DNA of 55,766 nt from Paenibacillus sp. 1001270B_150601_E10 (GCF_015558675.1 NZ_JADMOL010000003.1:147384-203149); one strand, 5' to 3'. Positions 30,372 to 40,491 are shown, numbered from the stretch's first letter. Notes: a model not told the origin generated them from the sequence alone. Program-made: numbers and translations.

Positions 30372-31439
30372 TTAAATCTTGATTAACCGCTTGGTCTGCT
30401 GCAATTCGCGAATCGTTCGAGCACCAACTCCGAACATTGCAATGCGAAGCTCAAGCTCCACCTGCTTCAGCACATCATTAACCTCTTCCTCAGACGATAC
30501 GGCTGCTTGAAGCAATGAGCGCCCGAAGCCAACCGCATCGGCTCCAAGAGCAATAGACTTCGCTGCATCCACGCCATGGCGAATGCCACCGCTTGCAACC
30601 ACTTTAAGGTCAGGCAGCTCTTGTCTAACTGCTTGTACACTGACCGCCGTAGGAATGCCCCAATCCGCAAAGGCTTCTGCCGCACGACGCTGCACGGCAT
30701 GATGGCTGCGAAACTTCTCCACTTGGCTCCACGAGGTTCCTCCCGCTCCGGCAACATCAATAAAGGATACGCCTGCATCCGCCAGCTGTCTTGCTGTGTC
30801 GCCTGCGATGCCCCAGCCCACTTCTTTTACGCCGACTGGTACGGATAGCTTGCGGCATACTTCTTCTATTTTAAAAAGGAGCTGACTAAAGTTCACATCC
30901 CCTTCAGGCTGGAATACTTCCTGCAGCGCATTAAGATGAAGGATAAGGGCGTTCGCCTCTACAATATCTACCGCCTGCTCGCACTCCTTTACTCCCATTC
31001 CCATATTCAGCTGCACCGCGCCAATGTTCGCGAATAACGGAATCGTCGGCGCGACATTTCTTAGTTTGAAAGTAGAGGCGAGCGACGGGTTCTCAACAGC
31101 AGCTCTAACAGAGCCTACCCCCATGGCCCAGCCTCGTTCCTCTGCAATAGCAGCTAGTCTGAGGTTGATTCGATCCGTCCCTTCGCTGCCGCCTGTCATG
31201 GAGCTAACCAGAAATGGGGTATCTACAGGAATACCAAACCATGAACTGCTAATATCAATCTCTTGAAAATCAAGCTCCGGCAAGGCCTGATGCATAAATC
31301 GATAACGCTCCAGCCCTGTCGTAATTCCTGCAGCCTGTACGGTTTCTTCTAGGCAAATGCGAATATGGTCCGCTTTGCGTCGTTCGATCTGTCCCAACGC
31401 TTCTTCATGGGATGGGTTCGTCCCTTCATGCTGCGGCAT
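30372..31439 (-). CDS. fni: Isopentenyl-diphosphate delta-isomerase, type 2
   Basis: FMN- and NAD(P)H-dependent isomerase of IPP and DMAPP for isoprenoid precursors. 355 residues, TIM-barrel. It has the N-terminal [56 protein letters not shown] and the phosphate/FMN loop [21 protein letters not shown]. These are standard for Fni/IDI-2. Single gene with its own terminator; the following region is unrelated. Confidence 0.96.
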   Translation of the reverse strand: MPQHEGTNPSHEEALGQIERRKADHIRICLEETVQAAGITTGLERYRFMHQALPELDFQEIDISSSWFGIPVDTPFLVSSMTGGSEGTDRINLRLAAIAEERGWAMGVGSVRAAVENPSLASTFKLRNVAPTIPLFANIGAVQLNMGMGVKECEQAVDIVEANALILHLNALQEVFQPEGDVNFSQLLFKIEEVCRKLSVPVGVKEVGWGIAGDTARQLADAGVSFIDVAGAGGTSWSQVEKFRSHHAVQRRAAEAFADWGIPTAVSVQAVRQELPDLKVVASGGIRHGVDAAKSIALGADAVGFGRSLLQAAVSSEEEVNDVLKQVELELRIAMFGVGARTIRELQQTKRLIKI

Positions 31440-31901
31440 CCTGCAACTCTCCTTTCTGCTGCGAAATCATCTATTCCTATCGTTAACCGATATACAGTGA
31501 ATCAATCCCGCTATCGGCCCAGGCTCTCGTACTGCAAACAAAAATTCATCTTATTTCCTTTTTATATCTCAGCATAGCATATCATAAGTGCATGATTGAA
31601 ACGAACCATTGTTTGAAAATTTTGCGATAATGGAAAGGCTCCAAAAGCTGTGATGGAAATGACTCAATCTCCTCAAGGCTATTACATATCTAAAGACGAC
31701 AAGTCGTGAACAGCATTCATTTTCACGTTCTCAATGAGCCTATATAAACTAAATGAGCCTATAAGCCAACAAAAAAACTGCCCTACCGGATCTTCATCCT
31801 CCTTCAAGGGCAGCCTTTCTGCTTTTACTGTATATCTATTTCATATAAAAATAACTAAGATGATATCCTTACGCCTTATGCCACAAGCTTCACTTGCATC
31901 T
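31440..31901 (-). terminator. sdaAA-fni intergenic region with sdaAA terminator
   Basis: CTGCCCT/AGGGCAG (31778-31784, 31807-31813), followed by seven U on the minus strand, ends the serine dehydratase transcript about 90 bases after the stop. The 340 bases between it and fni hold no supported gene; only very short frames occur. The fni promoter must lie here but no convincing -35/-10 pair is seen. Confidence 0.75.
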
Positions 31902-32792
31902 TTAGGATGTTGAAGACTCCTGCTGCTTGCCGAAAATTTCTTTCTTCAGGCGCTTGCCTGTCGGTGTTGCTGCAAGGCCACCAAGCGCCGTCTCGCGAAG
32001 CGCAGTAGGCATCGTCTGCCCAATGCGGAACATCGCCTCGATCACTTCATCACAAGGAATCGTGCTTGTGATGCCGGCCAGGGCCATATCGGCTGCGACC
32101 ATCGCTACCGCGGCTCCCATCGCATTCCGCTTCACGCAAGGTACTTCCACCAAACCTGCTACGGGATCGCATACGAGCCCTAACAGATTCTTTAAGGCGA
32201 TCGCCATCGCATGGGCGGATTGCTCCGACGTTCCTCCAGCCAGCGCTACGATCGCAGCGGCTGCCATTCCTGCAGCCGAGCCTACCTCTGCTTGGCAGCC
32301 ACCGGCTGCCCCGCTAATGGAGGCATTGTTCGCTACGACGAAGCCGAAGGCTCCAGATGTGAATAGATAATCAATCATCTGGTCGCGTGTCGGGTTCAGC
32401 TTATCGCGAAGCCCAAACAATGCCCCCGGTACAACGCCAGCTGACCCTGCAGTTGGTGTTGCACAGATCATTCCCATCGCCGCATTGACTTCATTGGTTG
32501 CCACTGCTTTGCTCACCGCATCCAGAATGGTGTCTCCGCTTAATCCTTTTCCCTGAGCAATATAATGATGAAGCTTCACGGCATCGCCGCCTGTCAGCCC
32601 TGAATGAGACTTCACCCCCTGCAAACCACGCTCAACCGCCTGCTCCATTACATCAAGATTACGGCCCATCTGCTCGCGAATCTGTTCGCGGCTCCGCCCT
32701 GTCACCTTGATCTCCTGTTCGATCATAATTTCGGCAATCGAACAGTTTTTCTCCTCCGCCAGCGCCACTAATTCTGCTACGTTCCGAAACAT
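31902..32792 (-). CDS. sdaAA: L-serine dehydratase, iron-sulfur dependent, alpha subunit
   Basis: Catalytic subunit converting L-serine to pyruvate and ammonia with a [4Fe-4S] cluster. 296 residues. The cluster cysteines are visible in GMICATPTAGSAG, AAGGCQAEVGSAAGMA and LVCDPVAGLVEVPC; SHSGLTGGDAVKL is the conserved substrate region. ATG start with AGGGAG upstream. 102 bases after sdaAB, so the pair forms the two-subunit Bacillus-type enzyme. Confidence 0.96.
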   Translation of the reverse strand: MFRNVAELVALAEEKNCSIAEIMIEQEIKVTGRSREQIREQMGRNLDVMEQAVERGLQGVKSHSGLTGGDAVKLHHYIAQGKGLSGDTILDAVSKAVATNEVNAAMGMICATPTAGSAGVVPGALFGLRDKLNPTRDQMIDYLFTSGAFGFVVANNASISGAAGGCQAEVGSAAGMAAAAIVALAGGTSEQSAHAMAIALKNLLGLVCDPVAGLVEVPCVKRNAMGAAVAMVAADMALAGITSTIPCDEVIEAMFRIGQTMPTALRETALGGLAATPTGKRLKKEIFGKQQESSTS

Positions 32793-32894
32793 GTAAGCGC
32801 TCCCTCCTTTATTCGCGACCTATGTCCAATTGCACAGGTCCTTTATCCACTAACGTTCTATATCTAAGCCCAAACCTTCAGGAGGCTAGACTCA

Positions 32895-33557
32895 TTAGTC
32901 TTCCATTCGAAGCACGCGCTCTACGCCTGGCAGAACACGAATTTCGGCTAAGATCGATTCATCCATCGTCTCATCGGTCTCAATGACCATGAGCGCCATT
33001 TTTCCTTTTTCCTTACGAGAAACACGCATGTTGCCGATGTTGACCTTCTCCTTGCTGAGAATCTCCGTTACGCTAGCGATAACACCATATCGATCATGAT
33101 TCACGACAAGAATTGCTGGGCTCTGCCCGGACAGATTAAGCTGGAAGCCATTCAGCTCACAGATCTCCACCTTGCCTCCGCCGATCGAAATGCCAACAAC
33201 CTCCATCTCATCTGCCCCATCCATCATGCGGATTCGAGCCGTGTTAGGATGCTCTGGAACCGCCTCTTCGGTTGTAATTTCGATCTCGACTCCTGCTTCC
33301 TCCGCGTACTTCGGAGCTTCAGGAAGTCTCGGATCATTCGTATCATAATCCAGCAAGCCAGCGATCAAAGCGACATCCGTCGCATGCCCTTTGTAGGTCT
33401 CAGCGAAGGAGCCATATAAAGAAATGTGCACCTTTTTCGGCTGACGACCGAAGATGCTGCGTGCAAGACGGCCAATCTTCGCCGCTCCTGCCGTATGCGA
33501 GCTCGAGGGCCCCACCATGATTGGCCCGATAATATCGAATACACTGCGGTATTTCAT
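32895..33557 (-). CDS. sdaAB: L-serine dehydratase, iron-sulfur dependent, beta subunit
   Basis: 220-residue beta subunit. It begins with MKYRSVFDIIGPIMVGPSSSHTAGA, the SDH beta signature, and ends with an ACT domain (MALMVIETDETMDESILAEIRVLPGVERVLRM) that probably binds serine. The ATG at 33557 is chosen to match the family start; the frame runs five codons further. First gene of the sdaAB-sdaAA unit. Confidence 0.95.
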   Translation of the reverse strand: MKYRSVFDIIGPIMVGPSSSHTAGAAKIGRLARSIFGRQPKKVHISLYGSFAETYKGHATDVALIAGLLDYDTNDPRLPEAPKYAEEAGVEIEITTEEAVPEHPNTARIRMMDGADEMEVVGISIGGGKVEICELNGFQLNLSGQSPAILVVNHDRYGVIASVTEILSKEKVNIGNMRVSRKEKGKMALMVIETDETMDESILAEIRVLPGVERVLRMED

Positions 33558-33710
33558 CCGCTCCGCCCCCATCCTAAATCATTCCAAGTCGCTTAACTCG
33601 CTCTTCCTATTGTACGCCAGAAAGTGTCCACTTACCAAAGACATATTTAAGTAAAGCATGCGAAATTATTAATGGAAAGTCAAGACTCTAACCACCTATT
33701 TTATGCATGA

Positions 33711-33758
33711 AAAAGAAGACAACTGCCCATCTGAACAAATGGACAGTTGTCTTCCATA
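33711..33758 (-). terminator. Terminator of cls
   Basis: A 16-base arm (33715-33730, GAAGACAACTGCCCAT) pairs with 33739-33754 with one mismatch and is followed by CTTTTTC on the minus strand, about 35 bases after the cls stop. Confidence 0.88.
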
Positions 33759-33792
33759 TGGAGACAAATTATTTTCGCATATCAACACATTC

Positions 33793-35304
33793 TTAGAGCA
33801 ATGGAGATAGTAGCCTCGCTGCCGACTCCAGGAATCGAATGCGGATCTTTCTCTTCAGAAACTGTTCTTCTTGGATGCGCGTTGCCGATTGGAGATCTCG
33901 TTCAAAGTCCTGAATCAGGCGATCCACACTTTCCGTTCGAACCAGAAGAGCGTTTACCTCGAAGTTCAAATAGAAGCTGCGCATATCCATATTAGTTGTA
34001 CCTATGGTTGCCATCTCCCCATCAACGATAACGAGCTTGGAGTGAAGAAAGCCTTTTTCATACTCATAAATCTTAACACCTGCCTCAATAAGCCCAGGGA
34101 AGTACGAATGAGAGGCGAGAAAAGGAATCCACTTGTCCGGCTTCGCAGGGAACAGCAGCTTGACCTCGATTCCCGAAAGAGCCGCAACCTTCAATGCTGT
34201 AAAGATATCCTCATCGGGAATAAAATAAGGCGTCGCAATCCAAATCGATTCCTTAGCAGAGGTCAGCATGGAGAAAAATAAATTTTTCATCGTCTGAAAC
34301 TCTTGATCAGGGCCGCTTGGAATCATCTGTACAGCGCCCTTATGCTCGCGGTCAGGCGCAATGCTTACAAAGTAACGTGAGCCAATCACATGCTCCTTAG
34401 TCAGGTAGCGCCAATCCTGCAAAAAGATCATTTGCAGAGTCTGAACGGCCTCCCCGCGAACAAGCATATGTGTATCTCGCCAAAAGCCATACGTTTTACT
34501 CCGGCTTAAATATTCATCTCCGACATTAAGTCCACCCATGAAGGCGATGGAACCATCGACAATGACAATTTTACGATGATTGCGGTAATTGACCCGGTTA
34601 GAGAACATACGAAGCTTCACAGGACCAAATGCAGCAACCTTCACGCCTGCGTTCCGCATCTCCTCTAGAAACGGCTTTTTCAAGTGAAGGCTCCCTACGG
34701 CATCATACATAAAGCGAACTTCAACCCCAGCGCGGGCTTTATCAATCAAAATGCGCTGAATGTCTCTGCCAATCTCATCATCGCGGTAAATGTAATATTC
34801 CATATGAATATGATGCTTTGCTTTTTTCAGTTCGTTTAACAGCGCAGAGAACGTCTCCTGACCATTCGTGAGCACCACCGTTTCCGAGTTGAAGGTCACC
34901 GGACAACGGCTCATACGCTGAGTGAGTTGAAACATTAAATGCTGATCATCGGTATAGGATGCAAGCTCGGGATGAACCGGCACTTGCTCCTTGCTTACAA
35001 AAGCGTAGCTGAACTTGTCGCGCCGCTTCTTCTTATCGAAGGACCGACGCTTGTAGTAGTTCTGACCGAATAAAATATAGAAAATAAAGCCTGCCACTGG
35101 CACGAGGGCAAGGACAAGCATCCATGCCATTGTGCTGGATGGGTGCCTATTTTCCATAAAAATAATGATTGCAATCGTAACCACAGCAAGGCTCGTCATC
35201 ACACTTAAGACTCCGGTAATAGACTTGCCAAACGTATCGTTTACGTAGTAACCGAGAAACAAGAGCAAGATAACAAAGATGCTAACTTGGACCGCTCTTC
35301 TCAT
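33793..35304 (-). CDS. cls: Cardiolipin synthase
   Basis: Phospholipase D-superfamily enzyme that condenses two phosphatidylglycerols into cardiolipin. 503 residues. Two N-terminal membrane helices (VQVSIFVILLLFLGYYV; TMAWMLVLALVPVAGFIFYILF) are followed by two HKD motifs, HRKIVIVDGSIAFMGGLNVGDEY and HSKLVIVDGEMATIGTTNMD. The C-terminal FLESAARLLSPLL is usual for the family. Monocistronic. Confidence 0.96.
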   Translation of the reverse strand: MRRAVQVSIFVILLLFLGYYVNDTFGKSITGVLSVMTSLAVVTIAIIIFMENRHPSSTMAWMLVLALVPVAGFIFYILFGQNYYKRRSFDKKKRRDKFSYAFVSKEQVPVHPELASYTDDQHLMFQLTQRMSRCPVTFNSETVVLTNGQETFSALLNELKKAKHHIHMEYYIYRDDEIGRDIQRILIDKARAGVEVRFMYDAVGSLHLKKPFLEEMRNAGVKVAAFGPVKLRMFSNRVNYRNHRKIVIVDGSIAFMGGLNVGDEYLSRSKTYGFWRDTHMLVRGEAVQTLQMIFLQDWRYLTKEHVIGSRYFVSIAPDREHKGAVQMIPSGPDQEFQTMKNLFFSMLTSAKESIWIATPYFIPDEDIFTALKVAALSGIEVKLLFPAKPDKWIPFLASHSYFPGLIEAGVKIYEYEKGFLHSKLVIVDGEMATIGTTNMDMRSFYLNFEVNALLVRTESVDRLIQDFERDLQSATRIQEEQFLKRKIRIRFLESAARLLSPLL

Positions 35305-35671
35305 AATTGTTTTCCTCTCTCCCCTAGAACTTTGTGACTGTGAGGTTGTTCAAACCATGTGTTGAACTGTATTGTATAGACGCGCGTTCTCTTTATATAG
35401 CGTCCTTGCTTGTTTTTCGGTTCGTATATATCCTTGCCCGAATGTTGATTCTATTACCAAAGCCATATGGCTTTTTGATGCGGTTTTACTGGAGCTTAAG
35501 GGTTTAATACCCATTAGACCCTCATTTGAAGCGACTTCCCTTCGACATATCTGTATGAAAATAACAGAAACGCCTCCACACCGATGAAGGTGAAAGCGTT
35601 CCTGATAAATCGGAAATTCTCCGATACAAATTGTACAGTATGACTGCTACAATACGATTCCATTGAACAGA
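35305..35671 (-). other. Intergenic region: cls promoter area and end of the GAP1/tubulin operon
   Basis: On the minus strand TACAAT (35371-35376) is a possible cls -10. Immediately downstream lies the inverted repeat GTTCAA-N8-TTGAAC (35348-35367), placed like an operator. The operon terminator is at 35569-35600. A 71-codon plus-strand frame (35372-35587) crosses the terminator and resembles nothing, so it is not called. Confidence 0.45.
35561..35600 (-). terminator. Terminator of the GAP1/tubulin/VWA operon
   Basis: AACGC...CACC/GGTG...GCGTT (35569-35573, 35579-35582, 35589-35592, 35596-35600) followed by TTTCTGTTATTTT on the minus strand, about 70 bases after the last gene. Confidence 0.7.
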
Positions 35672-38578
35672 CTAAGCTTGGTCCTTAATGGTATATTTTT
35701 TATTCTGTGCTTGAATGACTGTCCCTGCCTTGAGCTCTGTCTTGTCTGTCAAGAGCAGTCTAACGATAAAAGGTCCTGTCTCCACATTCTCTTTATCTTG
35801 CGGTGACTCTGTGTCCGTGCGATTAGTGTCGTTTTGGGATTCTTCGCTGCTTGTCACATCTTGCGTCCCCGTTGTATCAGGTGCCTCTGTCTGATCGGAA
35901 GGATCATTCTTATCCTCGGTTCCATCCGTTTGATTGGCATCCGTATCCTTAGGATCGGCCTGATTCAAAGATGGCTCGCGCTTCAATATCGATAAGGTCT
36001 CCTGTGCAGGACCTGGATTCACAATAATCGATTCTGGAATAAATCCGTCTGCTTCTGACTTGCTTGAAAAGGAAAACGTGAGTGCTGTGACTTCTTTCTC
36101 GGCTCCATCCACTGGCGTACGGATAACGGCTGCCGTTACTGGCGTCGCAGACAGCTCAGGTTCTGGCTTCACGTTTACAGGCTTGTTGATCTCTTCCTCA
36201 GCTGGCGGCTTTGCTTCTGTTCCACCACCCATAATACCCGTTGCTTGAAGGGTAAATATCGCTCCTGCGACAATGACCACAATAAAGCCCAGACTCCATA
36301 ATGCCTTCTTATTGCGAGACAGCATTCTCATCAGTGGAGAAGACAGTTCCGCCTTTGCTTTATTATACACGGGCGTCAAAGCTGTACCCGCTTCAAAATA
36401 ATGCTTGCGGTACGCTCTGTGTTTAAATGCATCCCTATCGTATTTTTTAAAATAATGAACAAGCGCAGCTGCATAGGCAGGAGACGGCTTCTTCGAACGC
36501 ACGAAGTCGTGATGCTGCTCCGACCAACGGAAGAAGTCGTAGATCATCTCTTTATTATTTGCGTGCTGGTGCAGGTATTGGAGCAGAGCCCCATACTCAA
36601 CCTGTCTTGACTCCGTATCGCGATAGAAGGCAAGGACCATCCTTGGGAATTGGGCCTCGCCAAGCTCCTGCGAGAGCAAGCGCTGACCAATTCGCTGGGC
36701 ATCCTCCAGCTCCTCCTGGGACAAGCGATCAAAGATATTCACGTCTGGTGAAGCCGTGCTGAGCCATTCATGCAAAGCCACCATCTTCTCTGCCTTAGAC
36801 TGGATGTCGTCCTCAAAGCGGCGAACCCACTGCAGGAACTGCTTGGGCTGCTTCAAGAATCCGATCTGAAGCAGATCTGCTTTCTTGATCGTATGAAGAT
36901 CAGACTCAAAGAGCAAGAAGCAGTTCACGGCATAGATGAGCGTGTCCATAAGCTCAGATTCAGCAAGCTCGATTTCCTCGGCACGGCTTCGTGGCAGTCG
37001 ATGGAGCTGCTCCAGAATCGCATTTGCAATCTTAAGCGGCTCAGCTTCCTTGCGGAGCTTCTGAAGAACGGCATCCTGCGCCAAGGTGCGGAAGGAAGCC
37101 AGCTTAAGCACTTGGTTATGCTTGCTCCCCCATTCACATACGAAGTCGATCACATCTCCAGCTCGCGGGGCGTCATGGAACTGCTTCGTCACATACGGAT
37201 CAAATAAGGTCTCTGACAGGCCGCGGTTCAATACCGTGTCAAAAAACGCCAAGCTTAACGCCTGATGACTCACTAACACATGGTAATATCGATCTGCCCT
37301 AGCTTGATCTCCGCTCACCATCGCCTGATGGATGGAATGGATAAACAGCGGCACGAGCTGTGTCTTGCCGCGCTCGTAGGCGTCAGCTAGATTCCAATAG
37401 TCCTTAAAGCAATCCAGCAGCTCGGGCTCTGGCTGTCCCCCACGCTTTACCTCCTCCAATTCACTGTCGAGCAGCTTAAGGAAAAGCGTATGTAAGCGCT
37501 GCTTGGTAGGGGTCATCTCCCCTTGGCTCATATGAGCAAGCAATGCTCGGAGAATCGGAAGCTTGTGCTCCATATAATGATGCTGCTCCCCTTGCTCCAG
37601 CTGATAGAAGATGCACAGCTCATGGTAGCTAAGGATCGCAATCTGCTTATGCAGGTCGGTACCTGCCAGCAGTTGGTCTGCATATCGATAGAAGGTGTCC
37701 ATTCCATCTGGATCCGTCAGATGCTTCCAAGCAAAGTCGAGATAAGGCTGATTCTCGAGTTCAATATCCAGGTTCGTCGTTTTTCCTGTTACCAGGTCGA
37801 AGGTGAATTCCCGTTCGATATTGCGATCATTCGAACGAAGGCTTCCTTTCTCGACGAACATGATATGAATGCCTTTCTTGCTCTCCGGCTCTTTGCTGTA
37901 GGTCATATACCCAAGCATGCGTCGATAAGCATAAGGAAGGCTTTGATACACGAGCTCGAGCAGCAAGGCTGCGCTCTTAGAGATGTCCTGAATCGGAACA
38001 TCCAAGGCTACGTATACCTTCTTCCGTCCTGTCGCAGCATTCATAATGGCAAACAGCAGCTGTTTGTACATCCGCTCGTCCATCTTCAATGCGGACAACA
38101 GCTCCACAGGTTCGATCTGTGTCACTTGACGAGTCGGAATCTCGCTTAGCTGAGGAAGCCCTGTTCCTTCTTCTACATCATAGTGATCCGCATACGCAGC
38201 ATGAAGCCACCTGCGATAATCTGTGACAGCTTCCTCGCTCCGCTCTGGCGGAACCACGTAATGATGGGTAAAGAAGGCGCTGCGAAGACCGGTAAAGTCT
38301 TGAACCTGATAGATGCTGCGGCCAAGGATAAAGGCTCCCTGTTCCGTATGATACAGGTGAATCGATTCCGGGTATTGGCTGCCGTCCTTCTCGCCTGCAG
38401 CCGTAAGCTCCGCAGGCGCATCGTACACGCAGAACGGATGCAGCACCTTTTTCACAAAATTAGGGTCCAGTCCCTTGGATATCGCAATCGTATCGTAACC
38501 TTCATTGGATCGGAAGATACCGCGCCGCTCTCTTGTATACATCTGCTGTTCAATCCATGCTGAGGATGATGGGCGCAT
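35672..38578 (-). CDS. GTPase-associated (GAP1-like) membrane protein with external acidic tail
   Basis: 968 residues. The N-terminal region (IEQQMYTRERRGIFRSNEGYDTIAISKGL, then HHYVVPPE, and YVALDVP... / SLPYAYRRMLGYMT) resembles the N-terminal domain of GTPase-associated protein 1 (GAP1-N), found beside DO-GTPases; this rests on recall. A long helical middle follows, then one membrane helix near 760-782 (LWSLGFIVVIVAGAIFTLQA) and about 180 residues outside: Pro/Thr segments, an Asp/Thr/Asn-rich low-complexity stretch and a small beta domain at the C-terminus. ATG at 38578 has GGGGAG 9 bases upstream; it follows the GTPase gene by two bases. Last gene of the operon. Confidence 0.8.
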   Translation of the reverse strand: MRPSSSAWIEQQMYTRERRGIFRSNEGYDTIAISKGLDPNFVKKVLHPFCVYDAPAELTAAGEKDGSQYPESIHLYHTEQGAFILGRSIYQVQDFTGLRSAFFTHHYVVPPERSEEAVTDYRRWLHAAYADHYDVEEGTGLPQLSEIPTRQVTQIEPVELLSALKMDERMYKQLLFAIMNAATGRKKVYVALDVPIQDISKSAALLLELVYQSLPYAYRRMLGYMTYSKEPESKKGIHIMFVEKGSLRSNDRNIEREFTFDLVTGKTTNLDIELENQPYLDFAWKHLTDPDGMDTFYRYADQLLAGTDLHKQIAILSYHELCIFYQLEQGEQHHYMEHKLPILRALLAHMSQGEMTPTKQRLHTLFLKLLDSELEEVKRGGQPEPELLDCFKDYWNLADAYERGKTQLVPLFIHSIHQAMVSGDQARADRYYHVLVSHQALSLAFFDTVLNRGLSETLFDPYVTKQFHDAPRAGDVIDFVCEWGSKHNQVLKLASFRTLAQDAVLQKLRKEAEPLKIANAILEQLHRLPRSRAEEIELAESELMDTLIYAVNCFLLFESDLHTIKKADLLQIGFLKQPKQFLQWVRRFEDDIQSKAEKMVALHEWLSTASPDVNIFDRLSQEELEDAQRIGQRLLSQELGEAQFPRMVLAFYRDTESRQVEYGALLQYLHQHANNKEMIYDFFRWSEQHHDFVRSKKPSPAYAAALVHYFKKYDRDAFKHRAYRKHYFEAGTALTPVYNKAKAELSSPLMRMLSRNKKALWSLGFIVVIVAGAIFTLQATGIMGGGTEAKPPAEEEINKPVNVKPEPELSATPVTAAVIRTPVDGAEKEVTALTFSFSSKSEADGFIPESIIVNPGPAQETLSILKREPSLNQADPKDTDANQTDGTEDKNDPSDQTEAPDTTGTQDVTSSEESQNDTNRTDTESPQDKENVETGPFIVRLLLTDKTELKAGTVIQAQNKKYTIKDQA

Positions 38579-38580
38579 GA

Positions 38581-39840
38581 TCAATCTCTCCCCTCAATAT
38601 ACTGAAGCTGGTATAGAAGCCAGATGAACGGCTCATCAACACGAATCGGACTCACAACACCTTGAAGCTTCTGGTTCACCGGATTACTGCCAAGCGCAGA
38701 TACCGCAAAGTACGCTGCATTGGAGAAGTATACGTCCATCGTTCCTTTGAATGGCCGATCCACCTTCTCAATAAACCGTCGAACCTCGCCATCAATATTT
38801 TCAAACTCACTTAAGTTAAAATACTTTTCATGCACAACATTGTTGAAAATGTTGCTGTTTGGTTTAATATAATCGCCGTCTTCTTCCTTCAGGAAGTTCA
38901 GCATATCGCTCTTTGTGAGCACAACAGCCGTTGGAATATCCGTCTTGCCGTTATCCTCATAGGCAATAAAGTCGCCAAAGAGCGTAAGTACAACATCACG
39001 CGGCTCATCATATTGAGGCGTCCATTCGCCAGGCTGATCGCCATACTTGATACGAATCTTCTCACGAATGGAACGGATCTGCACGGGATCAATCATAAAT
39101 AAGATACCAGCAGAGTTTTTAATATGCTGTCCATGAAGACCTAGATAGTCCTGATCCACCATGCCTTCGCCCGCTACATCAAAGAAGACAAGCGTAAGCG
39201 GCGGCTTGGATTCATCCCGGAATACAAATTGGAATATAAATGGCTCCTGCATCTTCTCCTTCTGGGTCGATGCGAGCAGATCTCCGCGTTCGAATAAAGG
39301 CTCCTCATACATCGTGCGGAACTTGCGGCTGATCTCCGTCGTAAGCGGCATGCAGGCTGCATCGAATCGATCCGCAGTCATATGCTGGAGCGTATGAATA
39401 AGCGACGTCATGTAGACAGACTTCCCTACCTGTGAAGCCCCTACAATGGAAATGATATTGCTTGGCACCTTGCCTGCCGTAACAGGAAGCTCATTGTGGC
39501 AATGCGGGCAAAGGCGCTTCCTTGTTGTCACCCCATAGCGATCGTGAAGCGCAACAAGCACATGATCGGAGTAAATACGATGCTCCTCAGGTATGTCCTG
39601 AGGATAAAGAACGGCTTCCATCTCATACACCGTATCCAAGCCAAACCGATCGCGATATCGGTTTAGCGCCTCGTCCTCTTGCAGCGCATAATCCTCATCA
39701 TCTTCCCGTGAGTGGGCCGCACGGAATACGACCTCCTCTGGAGAGAACTTATTGAAGCAGTATGGACATACAATATCGTAAAATAAAGGCTTAGGCGCCT
39801 CATCCTTCTTTCGTTTGAACAGATCAAAAAGTCCCACCAT
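38581..39840 (-). CDS. Zinc-ribbon TRAFAC-type GTPase (DO-GTPase-like)
   Basis: 419 residues. CPYC (25-28) and CPHC (111-114) form a split zinc ribbon around a charged insert. Then a GTPase domain: P-loop GASQVGKS (134-141), G3 DVAG (221-224), G4 TKSD (309-312). The P-loop-proximal ISIVGASQVGKSVYMTSLIHTL and LTLVFFDVAGEGMV resemble the double-GTPase (DO-GTPase2) group associated with GAP1 proteins. No membrane helix; probably recruited to the membrane by its partner encoded two bases downstream. AAGGAGGG precedes the ATG. Confidence 0.85.
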   Translation of the reverse strand: MVGLFDLFKRKKDEAPKPLFYDIVCPYCFNKFSPEEVVFRAAHSREDDEDYALQEDEALNRYRDRFGLDTVYEMEAVLYPQDIPEEHRIYSDHVLVALHDRYGVTTRKRLCPHCHNELPVTAGKVPSNIISIVGASQVGKSVYMTSLIHTLQHMTADRFDAACMPLTTEISRKFRTMYEEPLFERGDLLASTQKEKMQEPFIFQFVFRDESKPPLTLVFFDVAGEGMVDQDYLGLHGQHIKNSAGILFMIDPVQIRSIREKIRIKYGDQPGEWTPQYDEPRDVVLTLFGDFIAYEDNGKTDIPTAVVLTKSDMLNFLKEEDGDYIKPNSNIFNNVVHEKYFNLSEFENIDGEVRRFIEKVDRPFKGTMDVYFSNAAYFAVSALGSNPVNQKLQGVVSPIRVDEPFIWLLYQLQYIEGRD

Positions 39841-39849
39841 AATCCCTCC

Positions 39850-40491
39850 TTATTCCGGTATCATCTCATAGAGCTGTCCGTAATGGCGGCCATCTGTAAA
39901 GAAGAGACGAATCATCTCGTCCTTCCCAATCTCTATTGCTGGAAGCACGGTACGTCCCGGCGCAAAGTCCTCAACAAAGGGATATACCGTACCATCCTCT
40001 ACACGAGCGGGAGGCCCGCCTTGTTTTTTCACATAGCAAAGAATTTCTTTGGCAAGCGGAACCTCGCTCATGACTTGGATGTGGACCGTCTTATGCTTTT
40101 TGAATAAGCCTGACTTATATTGAATCGAATAGTAAATCTTCGCCTTCGCTCCCCGAACGGTATGCTGATTGCTGCCGTCGGTCTGTCGATACAGCACGGC
40201 CTCTCCATGAAGCTGCTCTGTGACATATACCGTATAGCGAATCGCGCCGATCTCATCGAGTCGATCATGATAGCCGTTATTGGCTTTATACTCATCCTTC
40301 GTGTAGAGCTTCATGCCCTGAGCAGACTGCGGCTCCACATCAGGAGAGTCCGCTCTTGTCTTATGAATATATACAGCCTGCACCTCCGCCGGCCACAGCC
40401 ATTGGAGTGTACAGCGGTTATCCTTGACTTGGCCTGTCAGCCCTCGAATCAAACGGGATGGTGTATCTTGGTCGTCTATTCTCATCTTCAT
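39850..40491 (-). CDS. Small beta-rich protein of the GAP1/tubulin cluster
   Basis: 213 residues from ATG at 40491, chosen because GTAGGGGGC precedes it and it starts 7 bases after the upstream VWA gene; the frame runs 38 codons into that gene. N-terminal half has a fibronectin-III-like pattern (LTGQVKDNRCTLQWLWPAEVQAVYIHKT), and the second half alternates short beta strands (AKAKIYYSIQYKSGLF; HIQVMSEVPL; MIRLFFTDG). No membrane helix or catalytic motif. Probably an adaptor for the adjacent GTPase; function unknown. Confidence 0.75.
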   Translation of the reverse strand: MKMRIDDQDTPSRLIRGLTGQVKDNRCTLQWLWPAEVQAVYIHKTRADSPDVEPQSAQGMKLYTKDEYKANNGYHDRLDEIGAIRYTVYVTEQLHGEAVLYRQTDGSNQHTVRGAKAKIYYSIQYKSGLFKKHKTVHIQVMSEVPLAKEILCYVKKQGGPPARVEDGTVYPFVEDFAPGRTVLPAIEIGKDEMIRLFFTDGRHYGQLYEMIPE

